The notes below the pieces were generated by a model. That model was not told where the DNA came from. It did no database searches and saw only the letters and a list, made by a program, of their open reading frames with translations. Source: Siphonodentalium dalli (lineage: Eukaryota > Mollusca > Scaphopoda > Gadilida > Siphonodentaliidae). Taken from it: a DNA stretch of 64,000 nt. This document shows, one piece after another, positions 22,815-33,550 of this stretch. The first letter of the stretch is position 1, and each line of letters begins with the position of its first letter. The translations under genes were made by a program, and so were the position numbers. The stretch covers positions 96,247,319-96,311,318 of the forward strand of contig CP136066.1 in NCBI GenBank assembly GCA_032622095.1, read 5' to 3'.

Positions 22815-24415
22815 CCGGAATACATTGGATATAAGCTGATTTTTGTCATTCAACGTGGAAATACACCAGGAACAACATATCCAAAATCCGCAAATATCCG
22901 CTCGTGGGAAAAGAATGGTTGCAGAGTATAATAGAAACGTTTGACCAGAGACGTACGAATTATTTCCAATGTATTCTACGAGAGAGCAAGCGAAAGCAGA
23001 GTCTCATGCAACGGTTACATCTGGTCTTTTGGGCGCCCAGAAATGGAAAAGTAACGCAGTTCTCTTTATCTTGAATCGTGTGATATATATGTAATTAAAC
23101 AGTGAAATGGGATTCAGTATAGTTGTACTGATTATGTGACCTTTTCCAGAAGCAGAAATATATGTACTGGGCTGGGTCAAATGTGTACATCCTGTTGTCC
23201 GTGTCTCAAAAAAGTACACATAATTGCCTCCAACAAGTGATGGAACACGAATACTCCGCTTTTATCAGAAGAATGCATGGTGGTATATGATGAAAGAATT
23301 TTATCAAAAAACAAAGGAGTACCATAGGCTATCTTCAATAAATTCCAAACATAAAAAAAATTGCCTGCATACTCTGTGGTAGAGCCTGTGTTTATATCTG
23401 AAAATTATATTTGGTTGTATTGACAAAGGCCACATATACCCGAAACTTTCTACGTTTTCTGCAGCCGCATCACCACGGTTACACCATCTCTCTAATGTTA
23501 CGCATATAAGGGTGGTAATGGTCAGATGTTTTCAAACAAAAAGATTCTGAAAACTAATAGTGTGCATATTCCAGTTGTAAAGTGGGGACTGAAGTAATTT
23601 GAACAAAATTGCTAAGAAACCGGTTTGATAGCAACATGAAAGTTAGTCTTACATAAAATGTACGATATAACGTCTCTTTGATCTGGTGAGATGAGGTGCT
23701 AATACATTGAAGATATCGGTGTTTCTTTATAGTATAATAAGCATTGCGACATAAGTATCATTTATTATCACGGGGAGTGTTGAAAATTCCGGAAATGTAA
23801 CTAGTATTTATACCGCAAGTGTATGCACTTCAGTTTCTGCGTTACATTCAATAATTAATCATCATGCCTAATGAAACTACCATGCACTGTGGGGCGAAAC
23901 AATACTTTGTGTGCTGCATGCCCTAAATTTGTATTATGAGCCCGACAATTGGATGTTAAGTAGAAAACACAAACTTTAAAGACGTAAATCATTAGGGGTT
24001 TGACTTGCGTTGCAGTGACCAATAAATCCTTCAGAATGTTCCTAAAGATATCTAACAACAGACTTGTATATTACCAATACGTATGTTCACTCCTATGTGG
24101 TTAACCAATATGTTGCTTTATTCGCAATATGGCTTCAAGTTTCGGCCGTTTTGACAGCCATTACGTGGCCGCGGTTGTATTATTTTCTGTCCGTGTCACT
24201 CTATTCGGTCCCGTACTCTAATTTCACATTGTATCGCATTATGACTTATTTCAAGAACTGGTGTAATATATACACCCACGTTGGAAGCCATCTTGGATAA
24301 CAAAGTTTCCCCAAAGCGGATTTTTGCGGATTTTTGCGGATTTTGGATATGTTGTTCCTGAGGCTTTTCCGCGTCGAATGACACCAACATCAGTTTGTAT
24401 CCAATTTATTCCGGG
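22815..24415. repeat. Inverted repeat pair about 1.4 kb apart
   Basis: The segment 22815-22905 (with GGAACAACATATCCAAAATC) is matched by its reverse complement at 24318-24415 (GATTTTGGATATGTTGTTCC), about 90 bases with roughly 80 percent identity by eye. The interval between holds no recognised gene. They may be the TIRs of a non-autonomous element or two copies of a short repeat. GCGGATTTTT is repeated in tandem at the right copy. Confidence 0.65.
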
Positions 24416-24932
24416 TTGATCCCCAAATTGAGCTTCAACTTCAAAACAGTTTGTTTCTTACCCGGTCACGCAGGGGTATGTTTGTCTTGGTATTCTTGAA
24501 ATGTACTTTCAGGCTAACAATATTCATTGTTTCCGAAATTCGAAACTATACCAACTTTTATAATTAGGTGCCTTTTGTGAGTGATTATTCTGGCGGTTTA
24601 CCAGAGGGACATAATTATGTTGTAACGTGTGCGCCCCATCACCCATCCTATATGCATACCGTAATTGCATACCGTTACCATATTTTGCCCAAGTACATAG
24701 TGCTGAATTGATTTTCATCCCATGGTGTTGGACACTCAATTTCAGGTTCACCAAACTGGTATTATGTTAAACTCGTAAATTGATACCCATGTGCAGAGCG
24801 CATGTATATATTCGATTCGATGTTCTATTAGCGATATTACTCCCGATTCGATTCAATTGTAAAACAGACCATGGACAGAAGAACAGATAATACAACAGGT
24901 GAAAGATTGTTATTCATTGGTGAGAAATGATT
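24416..24932. other. Non-coding stretch
   Basis: Nothing supported beyond its flanking repeats. Confidence 0.4.
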
Positions 24933-25340
24933 TGATAATAAGTTCAACAAACTTTTGTTGAACTTATTATCTGAACATTTACTAAGGGAACGTTACTACT
25001 CGTCAGTGAGAATCTATTAAAGAAATGTTTAACCAGACTTGTTTTCCTGTTACAGGTTCCACTGATGGTTGAGTGGCAGTTGTTAAACTCCGCCAATGGG
25101 AAGAATGTTTTCTGTTTCGGAATCCTGGCTGAAATGGTTTACTGATTGATTTTACAGAAAATAAAACCAAATACGATCGTTCTGGACTCTCTAGAATCTC
25201 CAGATTCATTTCAGTAAATAGAGAGGTTTAGATTGAAAAATAATCTAGCTTCATAACATAAATAAAAGTCTATTCGATATAACACAAGGATTTCGTTAGT
25301 TGATAATGAGGCACTAAACATGACTTAATAAAAGGTAAGC
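24933..25340. repeat. Dispersed repeat, left copy, opening with a palindrome
   Basis: It begins with GATAATAAGTTCAACAAA followed directly by its complement TTTTGTTGAACTTATTATC. From about 24952 to 25340 the sequence matches the reverse complement of 64000-63520: CTAAGGGAACGTTACTACTC, TAGAGAGGTTTAGATTGAAA, and TCGTTAGTTGATAATGAG. The pair is about 39 kb apart and inverted. Confidence 0.85.
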
Positions 25341-25529
25341 CGACCACAGTGTCCCCAGAAAACGTGGCAAGTCGACGCCGCTTTGTTAAAGAAATTAAAA
25401 AGAATGTTGAAATGTTCTAAGTCGAAATGGTTAATAATTCCGTAAAGAAATAATTTTTCCGTCATCTATATACATGTTGCACATCTCCAATATGTGGGTA
25501 ACAATACTCTGAAGTTTCCAATATCTACG
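25341..25529. other. Non-coding stretch
   Basis: No features supported. Confidence 0.4.
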
Positions 25530-26155
25530 ATCAAAACTGTAGGAGGAGTTGATTACGCCATGAAGGTATACCCTCATACAGAAAATTATATAAAATGTTT
25601 TTCAAAGTCGAAAGGTCCATAACTCTGGGAAATATCATTGGATCAAACTCAAATTCGAACTTGACCTGTATTTTGATATGAACGTCCCAAAAAAAAACAG
25701 AATTTCCAATTCAAACTTGAGTTATCATCCGGAAACCAAAGAAAAAACAAGTAAAATTGTATTTTCTAAGTCGAAAAAAGTCCATAACTCTAGGAAAATC
25801 TTCGGATCAAACTCAAATTCGAAATCAACCTGTATCTTGATATGACTGATCCACATAAAAAACGGTATTTGCAATTAAAGGATTCAAACTTGAGATATCA
25901 ACCGGAAACCGAAAAAGTGATAAATTTCTAAGTAAACAAAAGTTGAAAAAAGGGAAATAACTCCATAAAAGAACATCGGATCAAACCCATAATTGCAGAG
26001 CACCTGTGATCATAGTTGAGACACATACATACCAAGTTTCAATCAAATGGCATGATCATTACTCGAGTTATAACTCCAGACGGACGGACGCACAGACGGA
26101 CGGACGGACGCGGCTGATTACAATAGTCCCCCGAACATATTTTTTTCGGGGGACA
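25530..26155. repeat. Degenerate tandem repeat ending in a GACGGACG tract
   Basis: Three diverged units near 25601, 25775 and 25935 share AAGTCGAAAARGTCCATAACTC-like starts, GGATCAAACTCAAATTCGAA and CTTGAGTTATC. The last unit ends in an (ACGG)-type tract at 26081-26110, followed by a small hairpin CCCCCGAAC...TTCGGGGG at 26128-26153. The regular period and the terminal hairpin suggest a satellite-like DNA transposon or SINE-type repeat. Confidence 0.7.
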
Positions 26156-26282
26156 GTAAAGTCGGCAGTAAATGGCCCCTACCCGTGCATAGCCATTTAC
26201 ACTCGTTGTTATGTGGAGTTTATGAATATAATATATGTTCTATTTGAGACACAAACCTCGCAAAATATACCACATTAAACAT

Positions 26283-26374
26283 CTGGCAGCAGTTTTAAAA
26301 CTTTGTGCTACACAATTTTGTGCTGCTCAGTTTTGACACAAAAACAGTGTATAACAAATTTTGAAACTGCTGCC
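26283..26374. repeat. Small hairpin element, TGGCAGCAGTTT arms
   Basis: TGGCAGCAGTTTTAAAA is matched by TTTTGAAACTGCTGCCA, with a second inner pairing (TGTGCTACACA). About 92 bases, non-coding. Confidence 0.8.
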
Positions 26375-26434
26375 ATTTAGTTGTTCTTTGGTAGCCTTTA
26401 CGAGTGTTGTATTTCGAATAGAACACATCTCATA

Positions 26435-26870
26435 TAATAACTAGCAGATTAGCCCGCCACTGGCGTGGTTCGTCCCATGGCTTTGTTCGAAAAAGCAATT
26501 GCAACAGCTTCCGAGACACGTGTGTTGCGCCTAGGTATAAAATTTCGTCGGAATCCGCCAGTTTTACCCGATTTGACCTTGAATTGACCATTTTGAAGGT
26601 CAAGGTCATGTCGTGGTCAAGATTTGACGTGTCCAAAATACCCCCCCCCCCCCCGGACAAAAGTAACCTTAGGTATAAAATTTCGTCGAAATCCGCCAGT
26701 TTACCCGATTTGACAAACACACATATATATCATTTGCGGGTAGCCGTTTCAAGATCAGGGTCACCTCGCGCGGAAAAACTGACCCCATGAAAATCTTCCC
26801 CATTCCTTGGAACCCCTAAGTACGAAATTAAGTACGAAATTTCGTCTCGAGACGGTCGATTAAGCAGTAT
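26435..26870. repeat. Duplicated segment with AGGTATAAAATTTCGTCG
   Basis: AGGTATAAAATTTCGTCG plus AATCCGCCAGTTT occurs at about 26531 and 26670 in direct orientation. A run of C follows at 26641-26654. Likely part of a short dispersed repeat; no gene seen. Confidence 0.6.
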
Positions 26871-26890
26871 TTATACTCGTCGTGTATATA

Positions 26891-26931
26891 AACGCTCTTT
26901 ATCAACGACACTGCGGATACGAACGCTCTTT
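26891..26931 (-). repeat. Paired AAAGAGCGTT words, copy 2
   Basis: On the minus strand AAAGAGCGTT occurs at 26900-26891 and 26931-26922. See the pairs at 1928 and 53169. Confidence 0.6.
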
Positions 26932-27239
26932 AACTATCACGCGATTAATCCCACAATTCCAAGGACTGCGACAGTGGGAAGGGAGAAGGTGTGCTCGGAC
27001 ATTCTCAGAAGCGGTCCGACGACACTGTCCGTGACTTTTTACCCTTATGTAGGAAGTTTGGGCTCAATCGGTCCAGCCGTTTTCGAGTCTATAAAACCTA
27101 TACATATATATATATACGGAAGTCTCAAAATAATACACTCACATTTCACTCATATTTAACGCTGATGAAATTCCGCCGTTTGTGTCATTTCTACACAATT
27201 TTGTTTGAGATAAAATGTAACGCATATTGTGTAGAATTT

Positions 27240-27410
27240 ATACACATTTGTTCTAAGAGTGAACGCTCAGAGCTGTGGATAGATCGTCGACCAACATGAT
27301 TCTAACTGTCTAATTTCACATGCACCCGTTGGGCTAGAATTTTCAAACTTGAACATCAAGCTGTTCGGCTGCTAGAAACAGAGTTGTTAGGCACAATGAC
27401 CAAAAAATAA
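27240..27410. repeat. Dispersed repeat, second block matching 63215-63050
   Basis: GAACGCTCAGA, CACCCGTTGGGCTAGAATTT and GAACATCAAGCT recur inverted at 63210-63110. With the block at 24933-25340 this gives two matching blocks in the same order as in the right copy. About 1.9 kb of extra sequence separates the blocks here, and about 0.3 kb there. Confidence 0.75.
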
Positions 27411-27489
27411 CCCTCAAAATTTAAATTTAAATTTCATATAATATTATAAAAGACACGTTTTTATAATATAATATGATTTATTTCATGAC

Positions 27490-28905
27490 CCTGTCCTTAT
27501 TCCATTCAATAAACCCATTCTATAAATAGAGTATGTACTACGAGTCCCCACGCGCAAGCAGTTTATAGCGGAATTTGCAAAACGAGTCTTTGGCGAGATC
27601 CAGACCTAATTTACTGAACGAGTTTTGTAAATTTCGGTATAAACTGGGGACGAGTTGTAGATTCTATTTATTACATGATCCAACACCTCGACAAAACATA
27701 ATTAAATCGACAAATGGGACGCGAAACTAACATCGGCTTCTTTAAGGCATGCGATGACGTTTCACGTAACTGTGTTGTTTGCCCGCGTAAATAAATAGTC
27801 CCAGATAAATAAAGACTCTTTGGCGTATTTAATGGCATATATTTAATGACATAACTTTTCAAACTCTTCTTTGATATAGTTTGTTGGAAAAATATTGCAA
27901 TCTATAGTATTTTTGAGACGTATCGTTCGTGCGTACGTAATGTAGACAAAGGACAAACCGGATGTCAAAGGGCTCCTGGCACTATTTCCAATTATTAAAC
28001 GAACGTTTAAAATCACAATTTATAGAAAGTATTTATTGAATGGAATAACGGTAGGATCAAATAATAAAGTGATATATTAAGCGTTCGTTTAATAACAGGA
28101 AATCGTGCCAGGTGACCTTTTTCTTCCGGTTTGTCGTCTGTTTATATTCCGTATGCTACGTCTCAAAATACTATGCCTATAGTTTCCAATAGTTTTCCCA
28201 CAAACAAAATAATGAATGAAGAGTTTGATAAGTTATGTCGTTAAATATACTATTGTCCGAATATGGGACACTATAGTTTTATATTAAATGATTTATACTC
28301 AGCTGTTTGATAAATAGAGGATCTGCAACTCGTCTCCAGTTTATAGCGGAAGTTGCAAAACTCGTCCAGTAAATTAGGTCTGGAGGCCAAAGCCTCGATC
28401 CAGACATAATTTACTAGACGAGTGTTTGTAAATTTCTGCTATAAATTGGGGACGAGTTGCAGATTCTATTTATTACATTATCCAAAACCTTGACAAAACT
28501 TACTTAAATCAACAAATGGGACGTGAAACTGACATCGGCTTCTATAAGGCATGCATGTGCGATGACGTTTCACAGAACTGCGTTGTTTGCCCGCGTAGAG
28601 AAGTCTCAGATGAATAAAGACTCTTTGGTGTATTTAATGGCGTATATTTAATGACACAACTTTTCAAACTCTTCACTCATTATAGTTTGTTGGAAAAATA
28701 TTGGAAGCCATAGTATTTTGAGAGGTATAGCGTACGAAATATAAACAGACGACAAACCGGAAATCAGAGGTTACCTGGCATTAGTTCCTGTTATTAAACG
28801 AACGTCTAATATCACAATTTATTATATGATCCTATCCTTATTCCATTCAATAAACCCATTTTATAAAATATGATATTAAACGTTCGTTTAATAACAGGAA
28901 ATGCA
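27490..28905. repeat. Alternating foldback array with palindromes P3 and P4
   Basis: A unit of about 350 bases occurs three times in alternating orientation: forward at 27660-28015, inverted at about 28075-28320, forward at 28440-28815. Palindromes separate the units: P3 at 27520-27672 (ACGAGTCCCC...GGGGACGAGT), a hairpin at 27990-28105 (TTAAACGAACGTTTAAA), P4 at 28310-28480 (CAACTCGTCYCCAGTTTATA), and a hairpin at 28790-28905. Shared words include AAAGACTCTTTGG and GACAAACCGG. No coding sequence. Confidence 0.8.
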
Positions 28906-29977
28906 TTGATTACCACGACAAGGGTGATAGCTGTTATGTTTCTAGAATAGATATCGCAAATTGCGCTCAATCCACAGTGCTTTATCACAAATGTAAATAA
29001 TGATTCGTAGTATAATTATACCCATGAATATTAAATGAGTGAATTATATGCCATATTTTGGTAATAATAATGTACATGTATCCCGTATATATAACAACAG
29101 GATAGAGTAATATATAACAAGCCCGGAGTATATTATCATTTATAATCCACACACGTGAATCTCAGATCCTACATAAATGTATTACAATTGTATTATGTAT
29201 TACAGTTATTAACTGTGAAATAAAACATAGACTAGTACACGGCCCACGGCACACCAGGGGCCGTAAGAACATATAACACAATGAACTATCTGTTCGTTTT
29301 TGTTAAAGTGATGTGAAACACTCCGTTATGGTGATTATATAGAAATGGAGAATACTCTTGCTCAAGATAGTTATTTTTACGAATATTAATCCAAATTGAC
29401 AACACATATTGCCATTCTTATATATATATAATTAAATGCAATGAGTCTCGATGGTGGAATAATTTGCCTTAGGTTATCGCTGATAGTTGCGTCCCGAATC
29501 TGGATGTAAATATTTTCAATTTCGCTTAATGCAGACGATGTTTTCAATGGAGTGGTATGGTCGATTTCTTGTACATTTTCGGCGATGTTAGTAGAATGCT
29601 ACATTCCTCAGGTTTGTATAGCGCCTGAGTACTAACTTATAAGTTTCACGCACCGAACAAGTCCATAATATGTCTTTAATTATAAACGCTCTTTATTAAA
29701 AGTCGTCGCTTTGGTTTTTTCAAAACACGTATATGCAACATTGTCGTTCAACGTAGCAGTTTACTAATTAGCAGGTTTTTATCTTTTATCATATGATATG
29801 CATCAACATTTTTGAAGCATAGCATAATGCATTTACACCATTTATGTATATGAGATATCTGAAGATAATATGTTACAATCATACACAATTATATACATTA
29901 CATGATATCACATTATAAAATATAAATAATGGCAATTAGTTGTCGATTATCATAGGAAATTAGTGTATATGCGAAAT
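28906..29977. other. Non-coding stretch, partly LINE 3' flank
   Basis: No gene supported. A single AAAGAGCGTT (minus strand) is at 29694-29685. The part just left of 29978 may be the 3' untranslated region of the minus-strand LINE, but no poly-A or duplication is evident. Confidence 0.45.
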
Positions 29978-30910
29978 TCATCTACACAACAAGCAAATAA
30001 AGCAGACACAATGTCTAAAACGTTGTTCCTCGTCACACATGAGGTGTATTTCTGAGCGTATACATCCACCGAAACAGTATGCTAGAAACGTTATGTCGGT
30101 CATTAAATCTAACATATTGTAAACTTCAACGGTATAGTTGTCAATAATAAAATACCAGAAAGAGTTTCGCGTTGTCAGTGCGAACTCGGAAGAACAGTCG
30201 GTGTACATATGAAACAACTGGTTGAAAAACGCTCGTTGGCAATGGTGACATAGTGAATCGTTGTCATATATCGTTCTGTTGAGAATGTTAGCCATCTGAA
30301 TACTTAAAGCAGAGAAGGGCTGCTCTTCTCGCCATAAACACCATATTCTCCAAGTGCTAAATGGGTCAGGTTTAACTTGGTAGAAAAAGTGCATATCCGA
30401 TAAATGTGGATTATAATATATATCTTGTGAGTAATAGGCAACAAGTCTTTCTTTAATCAATCGCTTCCACTTTGTTAGAGACGGAAATATGCCTGAGTTA
30501 GCAAATGTTACGATAATGTCATACAAATCATACGTTTTAAGGATTCTAGTTATTTCCTTGAGGAAGCCTGTTTTTGTGCGACCATAAATGAGGTTACCGT
30601 GGAGATTGAATAAAAATATTTCTAGAGCATGCCTGTGATTACTCGGTGAATGTACCAATGTGCCTAGGAACAGTAACTTTCTGCGCTCAATTTCATATTG
30701 GATTGGCAGAATACCAAGCAGGGAGAGTGAGAGAATCGTGCTGCTTCTCTGAGAAATGTGTTGCATGTTTTTAATACACATGCGATAAGCTCTTTCTAGC
30801 ATTTTCATATTAGTTTTTGTCACATTTTTAGGGTAAAATTGGAACTCCCCGCCCAAGATGGTCGTCAAAATGACAGCTGAGAGAGGGAATTTGACGTTTT
30901 TTCGCAAATA
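29978..30910 (-). pseudogene. LINE ORF2 C-terminal remnant, same family as the 36-41 kb LINE
   Basis: The 309-codon frame aligns with the C-terminal third of the plus-strand LINE ORF2: MLERAYRMCIKNMQ, LSLSLLGILPIQYEIERRK, YGRTKTGFLKEI, MANILNRTIYDND, and a Cys-Cys-His-Cys segment CHHCQRAFFNQLFHMYTDC. Upstream of about 30907 homology is lost before the RT core. It is a typical 5'-truncated insertion, diverged (roughly half of residues differ), so old. The frame is still open over about 300 codons, which is notable for a truncated copy. It lacks RT and endonuclease and cannot act alone. Confidence 0.9.
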
Positions 30911-31261
30911 TCTTCTAGATCAGGTTCTGCTGTATGGAACTGGTTCGGAAATGTGACTTCATTTTGTATTGCTCATGTTAAGAGATAATTGGAGCAATGA
31001 ATATATGTCATTCGTATGATCCAAGTCCCTCCCGATCCCTCAATAATTCGATTATACTTAACTCGGTATGAAATTTAACCAAATATCACCGTTATGAATC
31101 TAGTCATATTTTAACAAGAATTTGACAGAACTTTGCAAATTTGACATACAATTACTTTAATCATAAATCATTTGCGCTTAAGTGCAAATAGAAATTAATG
31201 CATTGATCTCCATGAATTAATTTTAAATGGCATAGGCCTAACACATCACTCAATCAAGCCT
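30911..31261. other. Non-coding stretch
   Basis: No gene supported. TTTGCGCTTAAGTGCAAAT at 31178 resembles the motif array at 33400. Confidence 0.4.
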
Positions 31262-32912
31262 GAAAATAGCGTGTCTGTCATTTGCAGAATGAGGTCCCCA
31301 GAGGGTGAATTTAGTGATGCTACCCTGCATAGCGGGATAGCATAACTAAATTCACCCTATGGGGACCTCATTCTGCTTAGGCCTCATCTTCTGGGAAGTA
31401 ACTATGGTATCAAATTAACATTGTTTTTAGTAACGTTTTCCCATCTGGGAAGTTTCTATATCCCCTAATTTGCAGAAAATAAAATCCATAATCTAACCTC
31501 CAAATGGGTGAACATCACCAACTTCAAATGGGGAACTTCAATCTGATTCTAGGACTGCCATAGCAGTTGAGGGCCTAAGCAGAATGAGGTCCCCATGGGG
31601 TGAATTTAGTGATACTAGCCAGGGTTGGGGTAATCGTAATCAGTAATTGTAATCAAAGTAATCGATTACAAAATTTGGAGTAATCATCTGTAATCAGTAA
31701 TCATGACATTTCTTGATTACAAGTAATCGTAATCGTAATCGATTACTTTCAAATGTAACTGTAATCATGATTACATTTTGATTACTTTTTGATTACTTTT
31801 ACTAAAATATCCATATGGATGGCTATTGAATACTCATAGTCTCATACTGTGGTACTATGGAGTGTGCACAGATACTTACAACATATTAGAAAGTTAATAC
31901 AATTTGGTCATGTCTTATGTTAGTGGTACAGTGTGTATGTACATTCTGGCAGTGGACACAGATAACAACACACAATTGTTGAATACAGCATGAATAGCAA
32001 TAAACTTGTGATACAGACAAATGAAATGTTCTAATATGAATAAATATGGTAGCCAACTTCAATTAAGATTAAATTGAATTGGGACTGCTGCAGACAATGG
32101 CTGTAAAGGCACACTGGTACAATAGGGCTAATTAACTGAACAAAGAAGGTGTGAAGTACATCGGTAGACCTAATTAGCTGGTTTGTCATTTACTGCACCC
32201 ATGGAGTTAAGCCTAATTTAATCCTCATTAGGATTAACAACGGATGATCATCAAATAAATCTTAATGTTATCTTCATTGTGTTGGGTATTGAATCTAACA
32301 TAACATGCACTTATTTTATAATTGTTTCTGGTGATATTTTCATAAATATTATGCGTTCGTTTGAATGCATGTAAGACAATTAAAAATATATTAAAATTTA
32401 TTTAAATAAATAAATACAAATAAAACATAATGTATTCCCAATAAGTTGGTGCATAACTTCATGATGAAACCTTTCCAATACATGTAAATGTAAAAACAAG
32501 TTTTTATGTTTTTTGCTTGCATCTTTCTATTGTTTCAGTCGTTTCTTAAAATTTGTTTCCATGTTATGCAGTGATGTCTTTATTCAATCATATTTGACAT
32601 GTTAATTTGAATTATTTCATTATTTATTCCTATGCGATCAAAATGGTTGAAAACCAACAATTGTAATCATATGTAATCAAAAAGTAATCGATTACATTTA
32701 CTAAAGTAATTGTAATCGTAATCGATTACATTGGAAAAAATGTAATCAGTAATCGTAATCGTAATCATGTAAATCAAAAGTAATTGTAATCGTAATCGAT
32801 TACATTGGTATGTAATCGCCCCAACCCTGATACTAGCCCACTATGCGGGGTAGCGTCACTAAATTCACCCTCTGGGGACCTCATTCTGCAAATGACAGAC
32901 ACGATATTTGCA
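31262..32912. mobile_element. Foldback transposon with compound inverted ends, split by a hAT-like element
   Basis: The left end (about 31262-31385) and the right end (31570-32912 minus the insertion) are inverted copies of each other. Each end itself folds: GCAGAATGAGGTCCCC...GGGGACCTCATTCTGC. Outer sequence GTGTCTGTCATTTGCAGAAT on the left is mirrored by ATTCTGCAAATGACAGACAC on the right. The interior between ends is short (about 190 bases) and non-coding. A 1.2-kb element interrupts the right end at 31619/32830. Confidence 0.85.
31620..32829. mobile_element. Non-autonomous hAT-like element with 8-bp target duplication
   Basis: The ends are CAGGGTTGGGG and CCCCAACCCTG, flanked by an exact 8-bp duplication ATACTAGC (31612-31619 and 32830-32837). 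That combination is the signature of hAT transposons. Subterminal DNA is filled with TAATCGTAATC and GTAATCGATTACA repeats at both ends, probable transposase binding sites. The interior is AT-rich with no coding frame, so it depends on an enzyme from elsewhere. Removing it restores the reading of the surrounding foldback element's end. Confidence 0.92.
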
Positions 32913-33399
32913 GGCTTGCACTCAAGTCTATATAGGCCCATCATATGAGGGAAGCAATCCCCAGTGATCCCTATATACCTTTTATGACCATGGAAATGGT
33001 ATAGATCTGTGCAGGATATGTCTCTTTTATAAAATGTACTAGATCTCTGGGATGGAGACACAAATTCTTAGGGACAGGGATGCTGATAATATGAAAATAT
33101 GTTTTTCCCCTATTTCAATTCAATAAGTACACCACGAGGAAAGCAAGCCCCCAGTAACCCCTAATTCCCCTTCTATGACCATGGATATGGCATATATTTG
33201 TGCAGAAGATGTCCCTTTAATAAAATATGCCAGAGCTCTGGGAGTGATGCACCAGTTTTTGGGACACCAGAGACAGAGATGCTTTTGACTTTTCAACTGT
33301 CGAGTCTGTATGGGCTACTACTATGGGCCCATAATAATATACTATGAGATGGACTCCATCATTCACAATCAGAGGGAAGTAAGGGAGTGTTAGGTAATT
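32913..33399. other. Non-coding stretch with a diverged duplication
   Basis: The segment around 32947 (GAGGGAAGCAATCCCCAGTGA, then TATGACCATGGAAATGG) is repeated in diverged form at about 33137 (GAGGAAAGCAAGCCCCCAGT, TATGACCATGGATATGG), a direct repeat of about 190 bp. No gene supported. Confidence 0.6.
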
Positions 33400-33550
33400 G
33401 CGCTTAAGCGCAAATCATTTACACTTAAGCGCAAATAAATTGATAGACACATATTTGTGCTTAAGCTCAAAGGACATTCGCTTAAGCCCAAATGATTTAT
33501 GCTTAAGCGCAAATATTTGCGCTTAATATTTGTGCTTGAGCGCAAATAAA
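33400..33550. repeat. GCGCTTAAGCGCAAAT motif array
   Basis: At least six variants of the palindrome-containing word GCGCTTAAGCGCAAAT occur in both orientations within 150 bases. A lone variant lies at 31178. Degenerate satellite or a hairpin-rich MITE end. Confidence 0.75.
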
